From an uncultured Flavobacteriales bacterium (lineage in GTDB: Bacteria; Bacteroidota; Bacteroidia; Flavobacteriales_D; SKUL01), in contig CALDPJ010000356.1 of assembly GCA_937911795.1 (NCBI GenBank), forward strand, positions 1 to 8,555: DNA of 8,555 nt, in the 5' to 3' direction. Positions 1-7,335 of this stretch are shown in pieces (the stretch's first letter is position 1; each line of letters opens with the position of its first letter). Position numbers and translations under genes: made by a program. Below the pieces are notes generated by a model. The model searched no databases. It was given only the letters and a program-made list of their open reading frames with translations, and had not been told where the DNA came from.

Positions 1-291
1 GGCAGAGGCAGTGGGTTGTTTTCTCCATTTCCGTAGGTCAGAATCTTTCAACAATCCTTCCTTCACCAGTAATTCGGGACTGATGAGCATGGTATTTCCG
101 GCGCGACTGGAAACCGAACTGTACGGCGAATAGGCTGACGGAGCAGTGGTGGGATTGAGCGGCAGAATCTGCCAGAAACGCTGTTTGGTTTCGTACAGAA
201 AATCGATAAAATCTTTTGCTTCAGGTCCGAGATCGCCCACACCAAAAGCCGATGGAAGGGAAGTGATGTGCATGAGAATTCCCGAAGCCCG
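1..291 (-). other. malQ: N-terminal part of a GH77 4-alpha-glucanotransferase (MalQ) domain fused to TreY
   Basis: This is residues 905-1001 of the treY frame. It reads RASGILMHITSLPSAFG, then VGDLGPEAKDFIDFL, RFWQILPLNP, SAYSPYSSVSSRAGNT and MLISPELLVKEGLL. These match the start of amylomaltase/MalQ, usually RASGILLHPTSLP..GIGDLGPEA...WQ.LPL.P....SPY.S.SA.AGNPLLIS. MalQ transfers glucan segments between maltooligosaccharides, converting short chains to longer ones plus glucose. About a fifth of a typical 500-residue MalQ is visible, so the catalytic Asp-Glu-Asp triad cannot be checked. There is no stop, no separate ATG and no ribosome-binding site at the junction, so this looks like a true protein fusion and not two adjacent genes. 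Recognition of the family is confident; whether the domain is complete and active is unknown. Confidence 0.9.
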
Positions 292-3003
292 TTCGTTCTC
301 AGTTCTGAATTTAATCAAGGCAACCGGCAATACAGAGAACAATTCGCCGATCCGTATTTCGCCTTCCACATCCGATTCTTCGTCCATCAAAATATTTCGC
401 GACATGGGCGACAACTCCTCCGGCAATATCAACCGCGTATCTTCCCAATCGAACGATTCCAGATCGCAGTTTTTTTCACTGCACAACTGGGCGATATTCA
501 CCGGTACCACCGTTACATACCACTCGTGCCGGAATTTTCGCGCATACGCACAGACATTCTCCTTGTATGGGCCGCGGATTTCCAAAGGCTGGTAATCTCC
601 GCGTTCAAAAACATCGGCATGCTTTCGTCGTTGAATCAACAGCGACTGAATCAAATGCATCTTCAGCACACCATCGTAGCGCCGTTCCCAAAGTTCTTTC
701 CATGTTTCAGCGCTGCTGCGTCCATTGAATTGTGCCAGATCTTTTTGAGCATTTCCACGGGTGATATAGTCAATGGCCCGGCGGTTGTCAGGATCCACCA
801 GACTCAAATCCCACAGTTCTGTTCCCTGATAAATATCCGGAATGCCGGGACACGTGAACTTTAGCATCACCTGCGCCAGTGAATTGACAATCCCAAAATC
901 AGAAACCTTTCGGTGGAAATCTGCAAAAGCCCCCCAAAACGGTTTTTTTACATTCAGTAATTCCACAGCGAAATCACCGGCCGAATTTTCATATTTCTCA
1001 TCGGGAGCGGTCCAGTTGGTATGTGTTTTTGCTTCGCGCAGGGCTTTTTGCAAATACTCCCGGATGCGTTCTTCAAAATTGTCCCGATCCTGACCGGGGA
1101 AAGGATGTGCTCCGATGATGGTTTGATAAATCAGGTATTCGTCATTTGGATCCGGCGCATTTTTACTTTTAAGATCGGCATTAAGATCGCGCCACTCCAG
1201 CGTTTTTTTGATCCATTCCTTGTCCAGATCGGTAAGCACATTGAGTCGTGTGCGCACATCTTCGCCGCGTTTGGTATCGTGTGTGGCGGTTGCATTCATC
1301 GATAACGGCCACCGCTCCTGACGTTGTTTCATCGCTTCGTGGAATTCTTCGATATGGATGCCGAAATTCCGCGGAGAATCGCCCACTTCGTTGTGGCCGG
1401 CAAAGCGGTTGTAGGTATACATCGAAGTATCTTCCACACCTTTGGCCATCAACGGACCGGAGAACTGCATGCATCGTTTGTAAAAGCGCGTCACCTTTTT
1501 GAGCCAGGCAGAATCTGCTGTGGTTGGTTTTTCGATCAACACCTTCCGAAGCAGAGCAACCGATGCAGCGAGTTGTGGTTCGTAAAGTTCCACATCATAG
1601 AGCACTCGTTCTACGGCTTCAATTTCTGTGGAATCCAGCGGAAATTTATTGCCATAGAATCGATACACCGGGCAGTGTACCAGAAAAAAGTCGATGGCTT
1701 TTTTCAGATTTTCCGGGTCGGCCTCAGAAAGTTCAGCGTCGTTCAGTAACTCGAGTTTTTGGAACAACCGGAACAGATTGGCCGATTCGCCAGCCATTCG
1801 CTCTTCGAGGATGTATCGTTTATTTTCCAGAATTTCATCCTGTACAGATGTTCCTTCACCGATAAATTTACGATAGAACCTTGTGAACCGCGCCTTTCCG
1901 CCGGTGTTGGTGAAAAGATTGTTGACAGTTGAAAGAAAATCATAACCGGTGTTTCCCTGGATTGGCCATCGAGCAGGAAGACTTTCTTCGGGTTCGAGAA
2001 TTTTTTCGACGATGATGTATTTATCCAGCCCTACCAATGCGCGCAAATCGTTCAGGTATTTCTCGGGATTCAGCAAGCCGTCGATGTGATCGATTCTAAG
2101 TCCATTAAATACATCCTGCTTCGAAAGACGGCCAATAAGTTGATGAAAAGCATCGAATACTTCGTCGCGATGAATATTCAGGCAGATCAACCCCGAAATC
2201 GTAAAAAATCGTCGGTAATTGATCCGGTGATTGGCTTCTTCCCAATGACACAGTTCATAATGCTGCTGCTGCGCCAATTCTTCGAACTGGTCTTTTTGCT
2301 GATTGAACTTTTCAATGGCAGACACAAAAATCTGCCGGTATTTTTTCCGGGAAATTTTCTTTTTAAAATCGGTCCATCTTTCTGCGAATGCATTTTTGTC
2401 GTCGAGGGAAAGTATGGTTTGCAGTTCCTGAAGAATAGACTGCTGGACCGGATTCTTTTCCGATAATTCGATCAGCCGACCATACGTTTCGGGACTAACC
2501 GGAAAAGTGTTGTCGTAATATTTCAGTTCAATTCCCCGGTCACCGATTGCCAATACCAGCTCGTTGTTTTGAATGACTTCCGTTAAAGTTCCACCCAGAA
2601 AAGGAGCCATGATCGGCCCGTCGTACAACGCACTGATCGCGGAGCAATCGAAGAAGGTATGGTAGTTCGATTGTTCTCCCTTCTCCAGAAAATCATACAG
2701 CCAGAAGTTGTTTGACTCATAGGCCATATGATTGGGTACGATGTCTTGAATCCAGCCGATTCCGGCAGCTTTCAGTTTGCGGCTTAACCGCAGCAGTTCT
2801 TCCTCCGTGCCGATTTCGGGATTGATTCTGTTCGGGTCAATTCCGTCGTAGCCGTGCGTACTTCCTTTGGTTGCTGCAAAAATCGGAGAAGCGTAGATTG
2901 TCCGGATACCGAGCTTTTTAAAGTAAGGCACCACTGCGTCCAGATCCCGAAACGTGAAATCTTTGTTGAACTGAATTCTATAAGTAGCGCCGGGGTTATA
3001 CAT
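1..3003 (-). CDS. treY: TreY-MalQ fusion: maltooligosyltrehalose synthase with C-terminal 4-alpha-glucanotransferase (3' partial)
   Basis: The TreY part (GH13) isomerises the reducing-end alpha-1,4 bond of maltooligosaccharides to the alpha,alpha-1,1 bond of maltooligosyltrehalose, the substrate of TreZ. It is a cytoplasmic enzyme; no signal peptide is seen. The frame is open for 1001 codons from ATG 3003 to base 1. TreY motifs in order: ATYR (6-9), YASPI (37-41), GSTHGYD (47-53), DIVPNHM (87-93), NYRRFF (262-267), GLRIDHIDGL (301-310, nucleophile D305), IIVEKIL (330-336, acid/base E333), GNTGYDF, VYRFYG, GVEDT (522-526), ATHDTKRGEDVR (573-584, stabiliser D576) and PDIYQGTELWD (722-732) with DPDNR (737-741). 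The usual TreY ending, LPVALI, is at 892-897. Conserved MalQ sequence begins near residue 905 in the same frame. The start overlaps the treZ stop by 8 nt and has no Shine-Dalgarno, so translation is probably coupled. Identity of the TreY part is very secure. The MalQ C-terminus, including its catalytic residues, lies outside the window. Confidence 0.96.
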   Translation of the reverse strand, partial: MYNPGATYRIQFNKDFTFRDLDAVVPYFKKLGIRTIYASPIFAATKGSTHGYDGIDPNRINPEIGTEEELLRLSRKLKAAGIGWIQDIVPNHMAYESNNFWLYDFLEKGEQSNYHTFFDCSAISALYDGPIMAPFLGGTLTEVIQNNELVLAIGDRGIELKYYDNTFPVSPETYGRLIELSEKNPVQQSILQELQTILSLDDKNAFAERWTDFKKKISRKKYRQIFVSAIEKFNQQKDQFEELAQQQHYELCHWEEANHRINYRRFFTISGLICLNIHRDEVFDAFHQLIGRLSKQDVFNGLRIDHIDGLLNPEKYLNDLRALVGLDKYIIVEKILEPEESLPARWPIQGNTGYDFLSTVNNLFTNTGGKARFTRFYRKFIGEGTSVQDEILENKRYILEERMAGESANLFRLFQKLELLNDAELSEADPENLKKAIDFFLVHCPVYRFYGNKFPLDSTEIEAVERVLYDVELYEPQLAASVALLRKVLIEKPTTADSAWLKKVTRFYKRCMQFSGPLMAKGVEDTSMYTYNRFAGHNEVGDSPRNFGIHIEEFHEAMKQRQERWPLSMNATATHDTKRGEDVRTRLNVLTDLDKEWIKKTLEWRDLNADLKSKNAPDPNDEYLIYQTIIGAHPFPGQDRDNFEERIREYLQKALREAKTHTNWTAPDEKYENSAGDFAVELLNVKKPFWGAFADFHRKVSDFGIVNSLAQVMLKFTCPGIPDIYQGTELWDLSLVDPDNRRAIDYITRGNAQKDLAQFNGRSSAETWKELWERRYDGVLKMHLIQSLLIQRRKHADVFERGDYQPLEIRGPYKENVCAYARKFRHEWYVTVVPVNIAQLCSEKNCDLESFDWEDTRLILPEELSPMSRNILMDEESDVEGEIRIGELFSVLPVALIKFRTENERASGILMHITSLPSAFGVGDLGPEAKDFIDFLYETKQRFWQILPLNPTTAPSAYSPYSSVSSRAGNTMLISPELLVKEGLLKDSDLRKWRKQPTASA

Positions 3004-4834
3004 CTGCCGCGTAGATGGAGAACGATTCGGCCTCGAGTGGAATGGAGTCAAGTCCTGAGAATTGTTCGGGTGCTGCTTTCATTCCCAGCCACTGCGGATC
3101 GGTAGAGGAGATTAATTTCCGAAATATCTTTTCCGGCGCGGGCCACGAAACCTCACATTGTTGGGCCGAGAAGTTCATACTGCAGATAATTTCCTGGGTA
3201 TCGCTCCAGCGACGAAGCAACAGTGTTTTCTGATCTGCATCAAAACGTACTTCGACATTCTTTCTGTTAAGCGCTTTCAATGCCGGCTCCGTTTTCCGAA
3301 GCCGAATCAACTTTCGGTAATACTCGAGCATTTCTTTATGAGCCGTTTTTTCCGGCAGCTCCCAGTTCATTTTGGACTGCATAAAAGTTTCTTCCGACTG
3401 GGGATCCGGCGCTTCTCCACCCGAAAAAAACGCGGTGAATTCTGCTTTCCGTCCTTTCCGAACGGCTTCAATGAGTTCTTCGTCGCCGTGACTGACAAAG
3501 TACAGGAACGGATTTTTCTCGTTGTATTCTTCGCCCATAAACAAAAGTGGAAGGAATGGACTGGCCAGGGTCGCGCCTGCCACCAGTTTCTGCATTTCGA
3601 AAGTAACCAATTGCCCAATGCGCTCTCCGAGCATCCGGTTGCCGACCTGATCATGGTTTTGAGCAAAAACAACAAACTGCTCACCGGGATGATCTTCGAC
3701 TTTGGTTCCGAAATTTTTCTTCCGGTGAGGCGAATAGTTACCGTTGTAGACGTAAACATCGGTATAGGCTTTTGCGAGATGGGCGATTCCTTCGAAATCG
3801 GAATAATATCCGATTCGTTCTCCGCCGGCGGCCACTCGCAGCGCATGATGAAATTCATCAACCCATTGCGCATCCATTTCGAAACCGCCTTTTTCAAAAG
3901 AGTTGATGAACCGGACATCGTTGAGATCAACTTCGGCAATGGTGTAGTGGCGACGACCGGTGATTTTTTCGAGTGCATCAATGTGCTCATTGATTTCCTT
4001 TAAAATATGTTCAGGACTGAAATCCTTGATGGCCTGAACGGCATCCATCCGAAGTGCATCGATGTGAAAGTCGCGGAACCACATGAGGACGTTCTCTATG
4101 AAAAACTCTCGTACGCCATCGCAGTAATCATCATCAAAATTAACCGCTTGTCCCCAGGGAGTTTTGTATTTATCGGTGAAGTAGGGGCCATAAACCGCAG
4201 AGTAATTTCCCTCTGGACCAAAATGATTGTACACCACATCGAGCACAACAGCCAGACCTTTTTCGTGACAGGCATCCACCAGTTTCTGAAGGTTTTCTGC
4301 ACCTCCGTATGATTCCTGAACGGCATAAAGATACACGCCGTCATAGCCCCAGTTCCGGCTGCCGGGAAATTGTGCAACGGGCATTATTTCTATGGCTGTG
4401 ATTCCGAGATCTACGAGATAATCGAGTTTCTCCTCGATGCCTGAGAATGTTCCAGGTTCAGAAAAAGTGCCGGTGTGTAGTTCGTAAATAATGTACTCCT
4501 CGAGCGGGATATTTTTCCAGGCAGTATTCCTCCAGGAATAGGAATGCAGATCGCGAACAGCTGATGGGCCGTGTACTCCTTCGGGTTGGGCAACCGAGGC
4601 TGGGTCGGGAAGTTCCTTGTTGTCGACAATAACTTTGTACAAATCCCCAACCTGAAGTGTATCCGTTTGAGCGGTCCAGAAATGAAGGTCGGTTCGGTCA
4701 AGCGGAAGAATATGCCCGTTCTTTATCACTTTTATTCCGACCGCATTGGCAATTGGTGCCCATATTTTGATGTGTACTGTTCCGTCATTTGCAGGAACAA
4801 CGCCCAAAGTCCGATGGTTGTAGTTAATTGTCAT
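2996..4834 (-). CDS. treZ: Maltooligosyltrehalose trehalohydrolase (TreZ)
   Basis: This cytoplasmic GH13 enzyme cleaves the alpha-1,4 bond next to the trehalosyl end of maltooligosyltrehalose, releasing trehalose and a shortened glucan. I chose ATG 4834, giving 612 aa. It forms an ATGA overlap with the treX stop and has a weak AAGAG upstream. The frame also opens from a TTG at 4870, but those 12 extra residues (starting MCGVADG) match nothing conserved and lie inside treX. Numbered from ATG 4834: N-terminal beta-sandwich with VHIKIWAP near 20-27; ELHTGTF (118-124); DVVYNHFGPEG (199-209); DALRMDA (259-265, nucleophile D264); IAEVDLND (299-306, acid/base E301); NHDQVGNR (393-400, stabiliser D395); FMGEEY (432-437); then a C-terminal beta domain. 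The GPEGNY and NHDQVGNR signatures separate it from GlgB and GlgX. Family members are commonly about 560-620 aa. The residues after E301 (V) and after D264 (AVQ rather than the common AVH) deviate slightly from what I remember of the family. Confidence 0.96.
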   Translation of the reverse strand: MTINYNHRTLGVVPANDGTVHIKIWAPIANAVGIKVIKNGHILPLDRTDLHFWTAQTDTLQVGDLYKVIVDNKELPDPASVAQPEGVHGPSAVRDLHSYSWRNTAWKNIPLEEYIIYELHTGTFSEPGTFSGIEEKLDYLVDLGITAIEIMPVAQFPGSRNWGYDGVYLYAVQESYGGAENLQKLVDACHEKGLAVVLDVVYNHFGPEGNYSAVYGPYFTDKYKTPWGQAVNFDDDYCDGVREFFIENVLMWFRDFHIDALRMDAVQAIKDFSPEHILKEINEHIDALEKITGRRHYTIAEVDLNDVRFINSFEKGGFEMDAQWVDEFHHALRVAAGGERIGYYSDFEGIAHLAKAYTDVYVYNGNYSPHRKKNFGTKVEDHPGEQFVVFAQNHDQVGNRMLGERIGQLVTFEMQKLVAGATLASPFLPLLFMGEEYNEKNPFLYFVSHGDEELIEAVRKGRKAEFTAFFSGGEAPDPQSEETFMQSKMNWELPEKTAHKEMLEYYRKLIRLRKTEPALKALNRKNVEVRFDADQKTLLLRRWSDTQEIICSMNFSAQQCEVSWPAPEKIFRKLISSTDPQWLGMKAAPEQFSGLDSIPLEAESFSIYAADV

Positions 4835-6963
4835 GACTCTTGATTTGTTTCCATCAGCAACACCACACAACGTCCGTTGATGGAGACGGTTTCTTCGGCT
4901 TTAAAGACGGGGCCTTTTTCATCTAACCCGGCAGTGGTGGTATCCATAATTCGCTGCCAGCGTTTCCCATATTTTTCAGGAGGAAGCCGGTAATCCCGGG
5001 ACTCGTGGCTGGCGTTGAAAATCAGGTAGAAGCTGTTGTCCGTAATTACTTCGCCGCTGTCTCCTTTGGAGTGAATTCCTCTTCCGTAGAGAAAAATACC
5101 GAGTGATTTCGCGTAGTCTGCATTCCATTGTTCGTCTTCCATTTCTTCTCCACACGGATCGAACCATGCAATATCCTCAAGACCGCGACCTTTAATGCGC
5201 TGGCCTTTGAACCATTTTCGCCGGCAGAAAACAGGATGGGCCCGGGCAAAGTGAATCAAATCCCGCGTAAACTGTAGCAATTCAGTATCGGCATCTTTCC
5301 AGTTCAGCCACGAAATCTCATTGTCCTGGCAGTAAGCGTTGTTGTTTCCGTTTTGTGTTTTGCCAAATTCATCCCCGGCCAGCAGCATCGGAACGCCCTG
5401 AGACAGGAACAGTGTCGCGAGAAAATTCCGTTTTTGTCGATTGCGCAATTCAATAATTTCAGGATCATCGGTAGGTCCTTCAACACCGCAATTCCACGAA
5501 CGGTTGTGGTCTTCGCCGTCTTTGTTGTCTTCGCCGTTTGCTTCGTTGTGCTTATCGTTATAGGACACCAAATCGTGTAGCGTAAAACCATCGTGAGCCG
5601 TAATAAAATTAATACTGGCTGTGGGATTTCGGTCATTTTGGTAAAGATCCGAGCTGCCGGTAAAGCGCTCGGCAAATTCTGCGAGCATACTTTCCGCACC
5701 ACGCCAGTAGTCGCGCATACAATCGCGGTATTTCCCATTCCATTCAACCCAGCCCGGCGGAAAATTACCGACCTGATATCCACCCTCACCAACATCCCAG
5801 GGCTCGGCAATGAGCTTCACCTGAGAAATAATCGGGTCCTGGTGAATGATGTCAAAAAAGGCGCTTAATTTATTGACTTCGTGCAGTTCACGCGCAAGGG
5901 TAGAAGCGAGGTCAAAGCGAAATCCATCCACGTGCATATCCAGAATCCAGTACCGCAGGCTATCCATAATCAGCCTGAGAACATGCGGCAGGTTGGCATT
6001 CAATGTATTCCCGGTTCCGGTATAATCCATATAAAACCGTTTGTCGTCCATGAGCCGGTAATATCCTGCATTGTCAATTCCTTTGAAGCTGAGCGTAGGA
6101 CCGAGGTGATTTCCTTCGGCGGTGTGATTGTACACGACATCGAGAATTACTTCAATTCCGGCTTTGTGAAGTGCCTTCACCATGTCCTTGAATTCCACGA
6201 CCTGTTCTCCGAGCATTCCCGTACTCGAGTACCGCACATCCGGTGTGAAATAACCGAGCGTATTGTAGCCCCAGTAATTCGTCAGTTTTTTGTCATAAAG
6301 CATTTTATCTGTAATGAAGTGATGAATGGGCATCAATTCTATCGCAGTAATACCGAGTGACTTGTAATGTTCGATCATTACCTCATGGGCAATCGCTGCG
6401 TATGTACCGCGAATTTTCTCCGGAATACCCGGATGAAGCTTTGTTAAACCCTTGACATGCGCTTCATAAATGACGGTCTGGTGATAAGGCGTATTGGGAG
6501 CTGTGTCATCTTCCCAGTTGTATCCGGGGTCGATGACCACACATTTCGGCAGGTAAGGTGTATTATCGGTTTCGCTGATGGTTAGATCTTTATCAGCAGA
6601 TCTGGATTTCATATTGTACCCGAAAAGTGCATCATTCCACCGGATTGTTCCTGCGATGGCCTTCGCATAAGGATCTATCAGAATTTTATGGGAATTGAAA
6701 CGATGACCGTTTTGTGGTTCGAAAGGCCCATCTACACGGTATGCATACAACTGACCGGGTTTTACTCCGGGCAGATAGGCATGCCAGATATGGTGCGTGC
6801 GTTCCTGAAATTGTATATTGATGGATTCGCGGGCGTATACCTCGCCAAACAGGCAAAGTTCTACACCAGTAGCGTTGTCGGTGTGCAGGGCAAAATTCAC
6901 TCCTTTTCCATCCCAGGTGGCTCCAAGCGGGTAGGGTTTTCCGGGATATACTTCTACTGGCAT
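4831..6963 (-). CDS. treX: Glycogen debranching enzyme / isoamylase-type TreX (GlgX)
   Basis: This 710-aa cytoplasmic GH13_11 enzyme hydrolyses alpha-1,6 branch points of glycogen or other alpha-glucan, giving linear maltooligosaccharides for TreY. An N-terminal CBM48-like domain comes first (PGKPYPLGATWDG at 7-19, GVNFALHTDNAT at 21-32, YAYRVDGP at 73-80). The barrel carries YEAHVKGLT (166-174), ELMPIHHF (209-216), WGYNTLGYF (231-239), DVVYNHTAEGN (275-285), VDGFRFDLAS (345-354, nucleophile D351), LIAEPWDVG (384-392, acid/base E387), ITAHDGFTLHDLVSYNDKHN (454-473, stabiliser D458) and LLAGDEFG (527-534). A C-terminal beta domain ends at ETNQES. The length fits TreX (about 700-720) and is a little above E. 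coli GlgX. ATG 6963 puts the first conserved residues within 10 codons. It is the first gene of the unit and overlaps treZ by 4 nt. The treX name rests on its position with treZ and treY; glgX would be equally valid. Confidence 0.96.
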   Translation of the reverse strand: MPVEVYPGKPYPLGATWDGKGVNFALHTDNATGVELCLFGEVYARESINIQFQERTHHIWHAYLPGVKPGQLYAYRVDGPFEPQNGHRFNSHKILIDPYAKAIAGTIRWNDALFGYNMKSRSADKDLTISETDNTPYLPKCVVIDPGYNWEDDTAPNTPYHQTVIYEAHVKGLTKLHPGIPEKIRGTYAAIAHEVMIEHYKSLGITAIELMPIHHFITDKMLYDKKLTNYWGYNTLGYFTPDVRYSSTGMLGEQVVEFKDMVKALHKAGIEVILDVVYNHTAEGNHLGPTLSFKGIDNAGYYRLMDDKRFYMDYTGTGNTLNANLPHVLRLIMDSLRYWILDMHVDGFRFDLASTLARELHEVNKLSAFFDIIHQDPIISQVKLIAEPWDVGEGGYQVGNFPPGWVEWNGKYRDCMRDYWRGAESMLAEFAERFTGSSDLYQNDRNPTASINFITAHDGFTLHDLVSYNDKHNEANGEDNKDGEDHNRSWNCGVEGPTDDPEIIELRNRQKRNFLATLFLSQGVPMLLAGDEFGKTQNGNNNAYCQDNEISWLNWKDADTELLQFTRDLIHFARAHPVFCRRKWFKGQRIKGRGLEDIAWFDPCGEEMEDEQWNADYAKSLGIFLYGRGIHSKGDSGEVITDNSFYLIFNASHESRDYRLPPEKYGKRWQRIMDTTTAGLDEKGPVFKAEETVSINGRCVVLLMETNQES

Positions 6964-6991
6964 TTCAGAATTTCGGAGTATTTATTCAAAC

Positions 6992-7023
6992 AAAAAAATT
7001 AGCACCGCAGCTTATTTGCTGCG
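6992..7023 (-). promoter_or_regulatory. Hairpin followed by T7 run in the treX leader (attenuator-like)
   Basis: On the minus strand CGCAGC, loop AAATAA, GCTGCG forms a perfect 6-bp stem (7023-7006). After GTGCTAA comes a run of seven T (6998-6992), and the treX ATG follows 28 bases later. The stem-to-T-run gap of 7 nt is longer than in a standard intrinsic terminator, so efficient termination is doubtful. It could be a weak attenuator, a leader hairpin or an operator dyad. Only the dyad and the T run are certain. Confidence 0.3.
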
Positions 7024-7164
7024 AAAATCAGATTCCCGGAACATCCAAATTATGTACCATCACCGGAAAATTTTTCTGATAATTCGGTTCCTTCTGCTGA
7101 ATGTTTCCAACAGAGGATGCTGTAAGTTTCCGTATTCAAAATACCAACTAACAAGGAGTCACGA

Positions 7165-7260
7165 CAGGATAATTCCTGCGTATAATCCTGCCCACGCTTT
7201 GGGCATCGTTCTCCACACCCCCAAATGTCTTGCAGGCCCATAAAGACGTGCAATCAGGGG
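7165..7260 (+). other. Cluster of three consecutive inverted repeats upstream of glgE
   Basis: Three dyads follow one another. CAGGA (7165-7169) pairs with TCCTG (7174-7178) across 4 nt. GCCCA (7190-7194) pairs with TGGGC (7200-7204) across 5 nt. A longer one pairs CCCC (7218-7221) with GGGG (7257-7260), and inside it ATGTCTT (7225-7231) with AAGACGT (7243-7249) with one G-U, around an 11-nt loop. None is followed by a T run, so they do not look like terminators. They could be a structured glgE 5' leader, regulator-binding dyads or part of a dispersed intergenic repeat. I recognise no known RNA family. Confidence 0.3.
7169..7191 (+). repeat. Short near-tandem repeat ATAATTCCTGC / ATAATCCTGC
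   Basis: ATAATTCCTGC (7169-7179) is followed at a 13-bp period by ATAATCCTGC (7182-7191), differing by one T. The TCCTGC core occurs a third time at 7276-7281 in the same orientation. The second copy contains most of the TATAAT hexamer. It might be a repeated protein-binding half-site or chance. Confidence 0.3.
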
Positions 7261-7335
7261 AGCCGGTTTAAGTCATCCTGCGGTATGATGTTTGTCCCTT
7301 CCCGCGCACCAGACTTATTTTTAAACCATCGTTTT

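Larger units (their letters stand above)
6964..7335. promoter_or_regulatory. Divergent intergenic region between treX and glgE
   Basis: This 372-bp stretch separates two units pointing away from each other, so both promoters should lie in it (inference). I see no supported gene. Small open frames exist (7016-7243 plus, 7050-7253 minus), but both start at TTG and match no family I know. A perfect TATAAT is present at 7181-7186 on the plus strand, without a convincing -35 box at 16-18 bp. The minus strand has TTTGTTTG at 6994-6987, resembling a Bacteroidota -7 element (TAnnTTTG), but no matching -33 element. No promoter is assigned firmly. The region also holds a hairpin near treX, a cluster of dyads at 7165-7260 and a short near-repeat, each listed separately. 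Confidence 0.6.

Noticed and set aside
268..864. 198-codon open frame on the plus strand
   Set aside because: It is antisense to the conserved C-terminal part of TreY and the fusion junction; no family resemblance.
3158..4003. 281-codon open frame on the plus strand
   Set aside because: It lies wholly antisense to the conserved treZ catalytic region, shows no recognisable domain and reads as a mirror of treZ codon use.
4831..4870. TTG 4870 as the treZ start, giving a 624-aa protein
   Set aside because: ATG 4834 overlaps the treX stop as ATGA and sits right before the conserved domain; the 12 extra residues match nothing conserved.
5881..6360. 159-codon open frame on the plus strand
   Set aside because: It is antisense to the treX catalytic barrel; no family resemblance.
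7153..7158. AAGGAG, a good Shine-Dalgarno-like sequence on the plus strand
   Set aside because: No ATG, GTG or TTG follows at a usable distance, and the sequence after it soon meets stops.
7181..7186. Perfect TATAAT as a glgE promoter -10 box
   Set aside because: No acceptable -35 box at 16-18 bp, and the host may use a Bacteroidota-type promoter. Left as an unassigned hexamer.
7190..7204. GCCCA/TGGGC hairpin as a transcription terminator
   Set aside because: No T run follows on either strand, and no gene ends nearby, since both neighbouring genes point away.
7050..7253. 67-codon minus-strand frame with several cysteines in the intergenic region
   Set aside because: It starts at TTG with no ribosome-binding site and has no recognised motif. 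Its plus-strand counterpart at 7016-7243 is no better.
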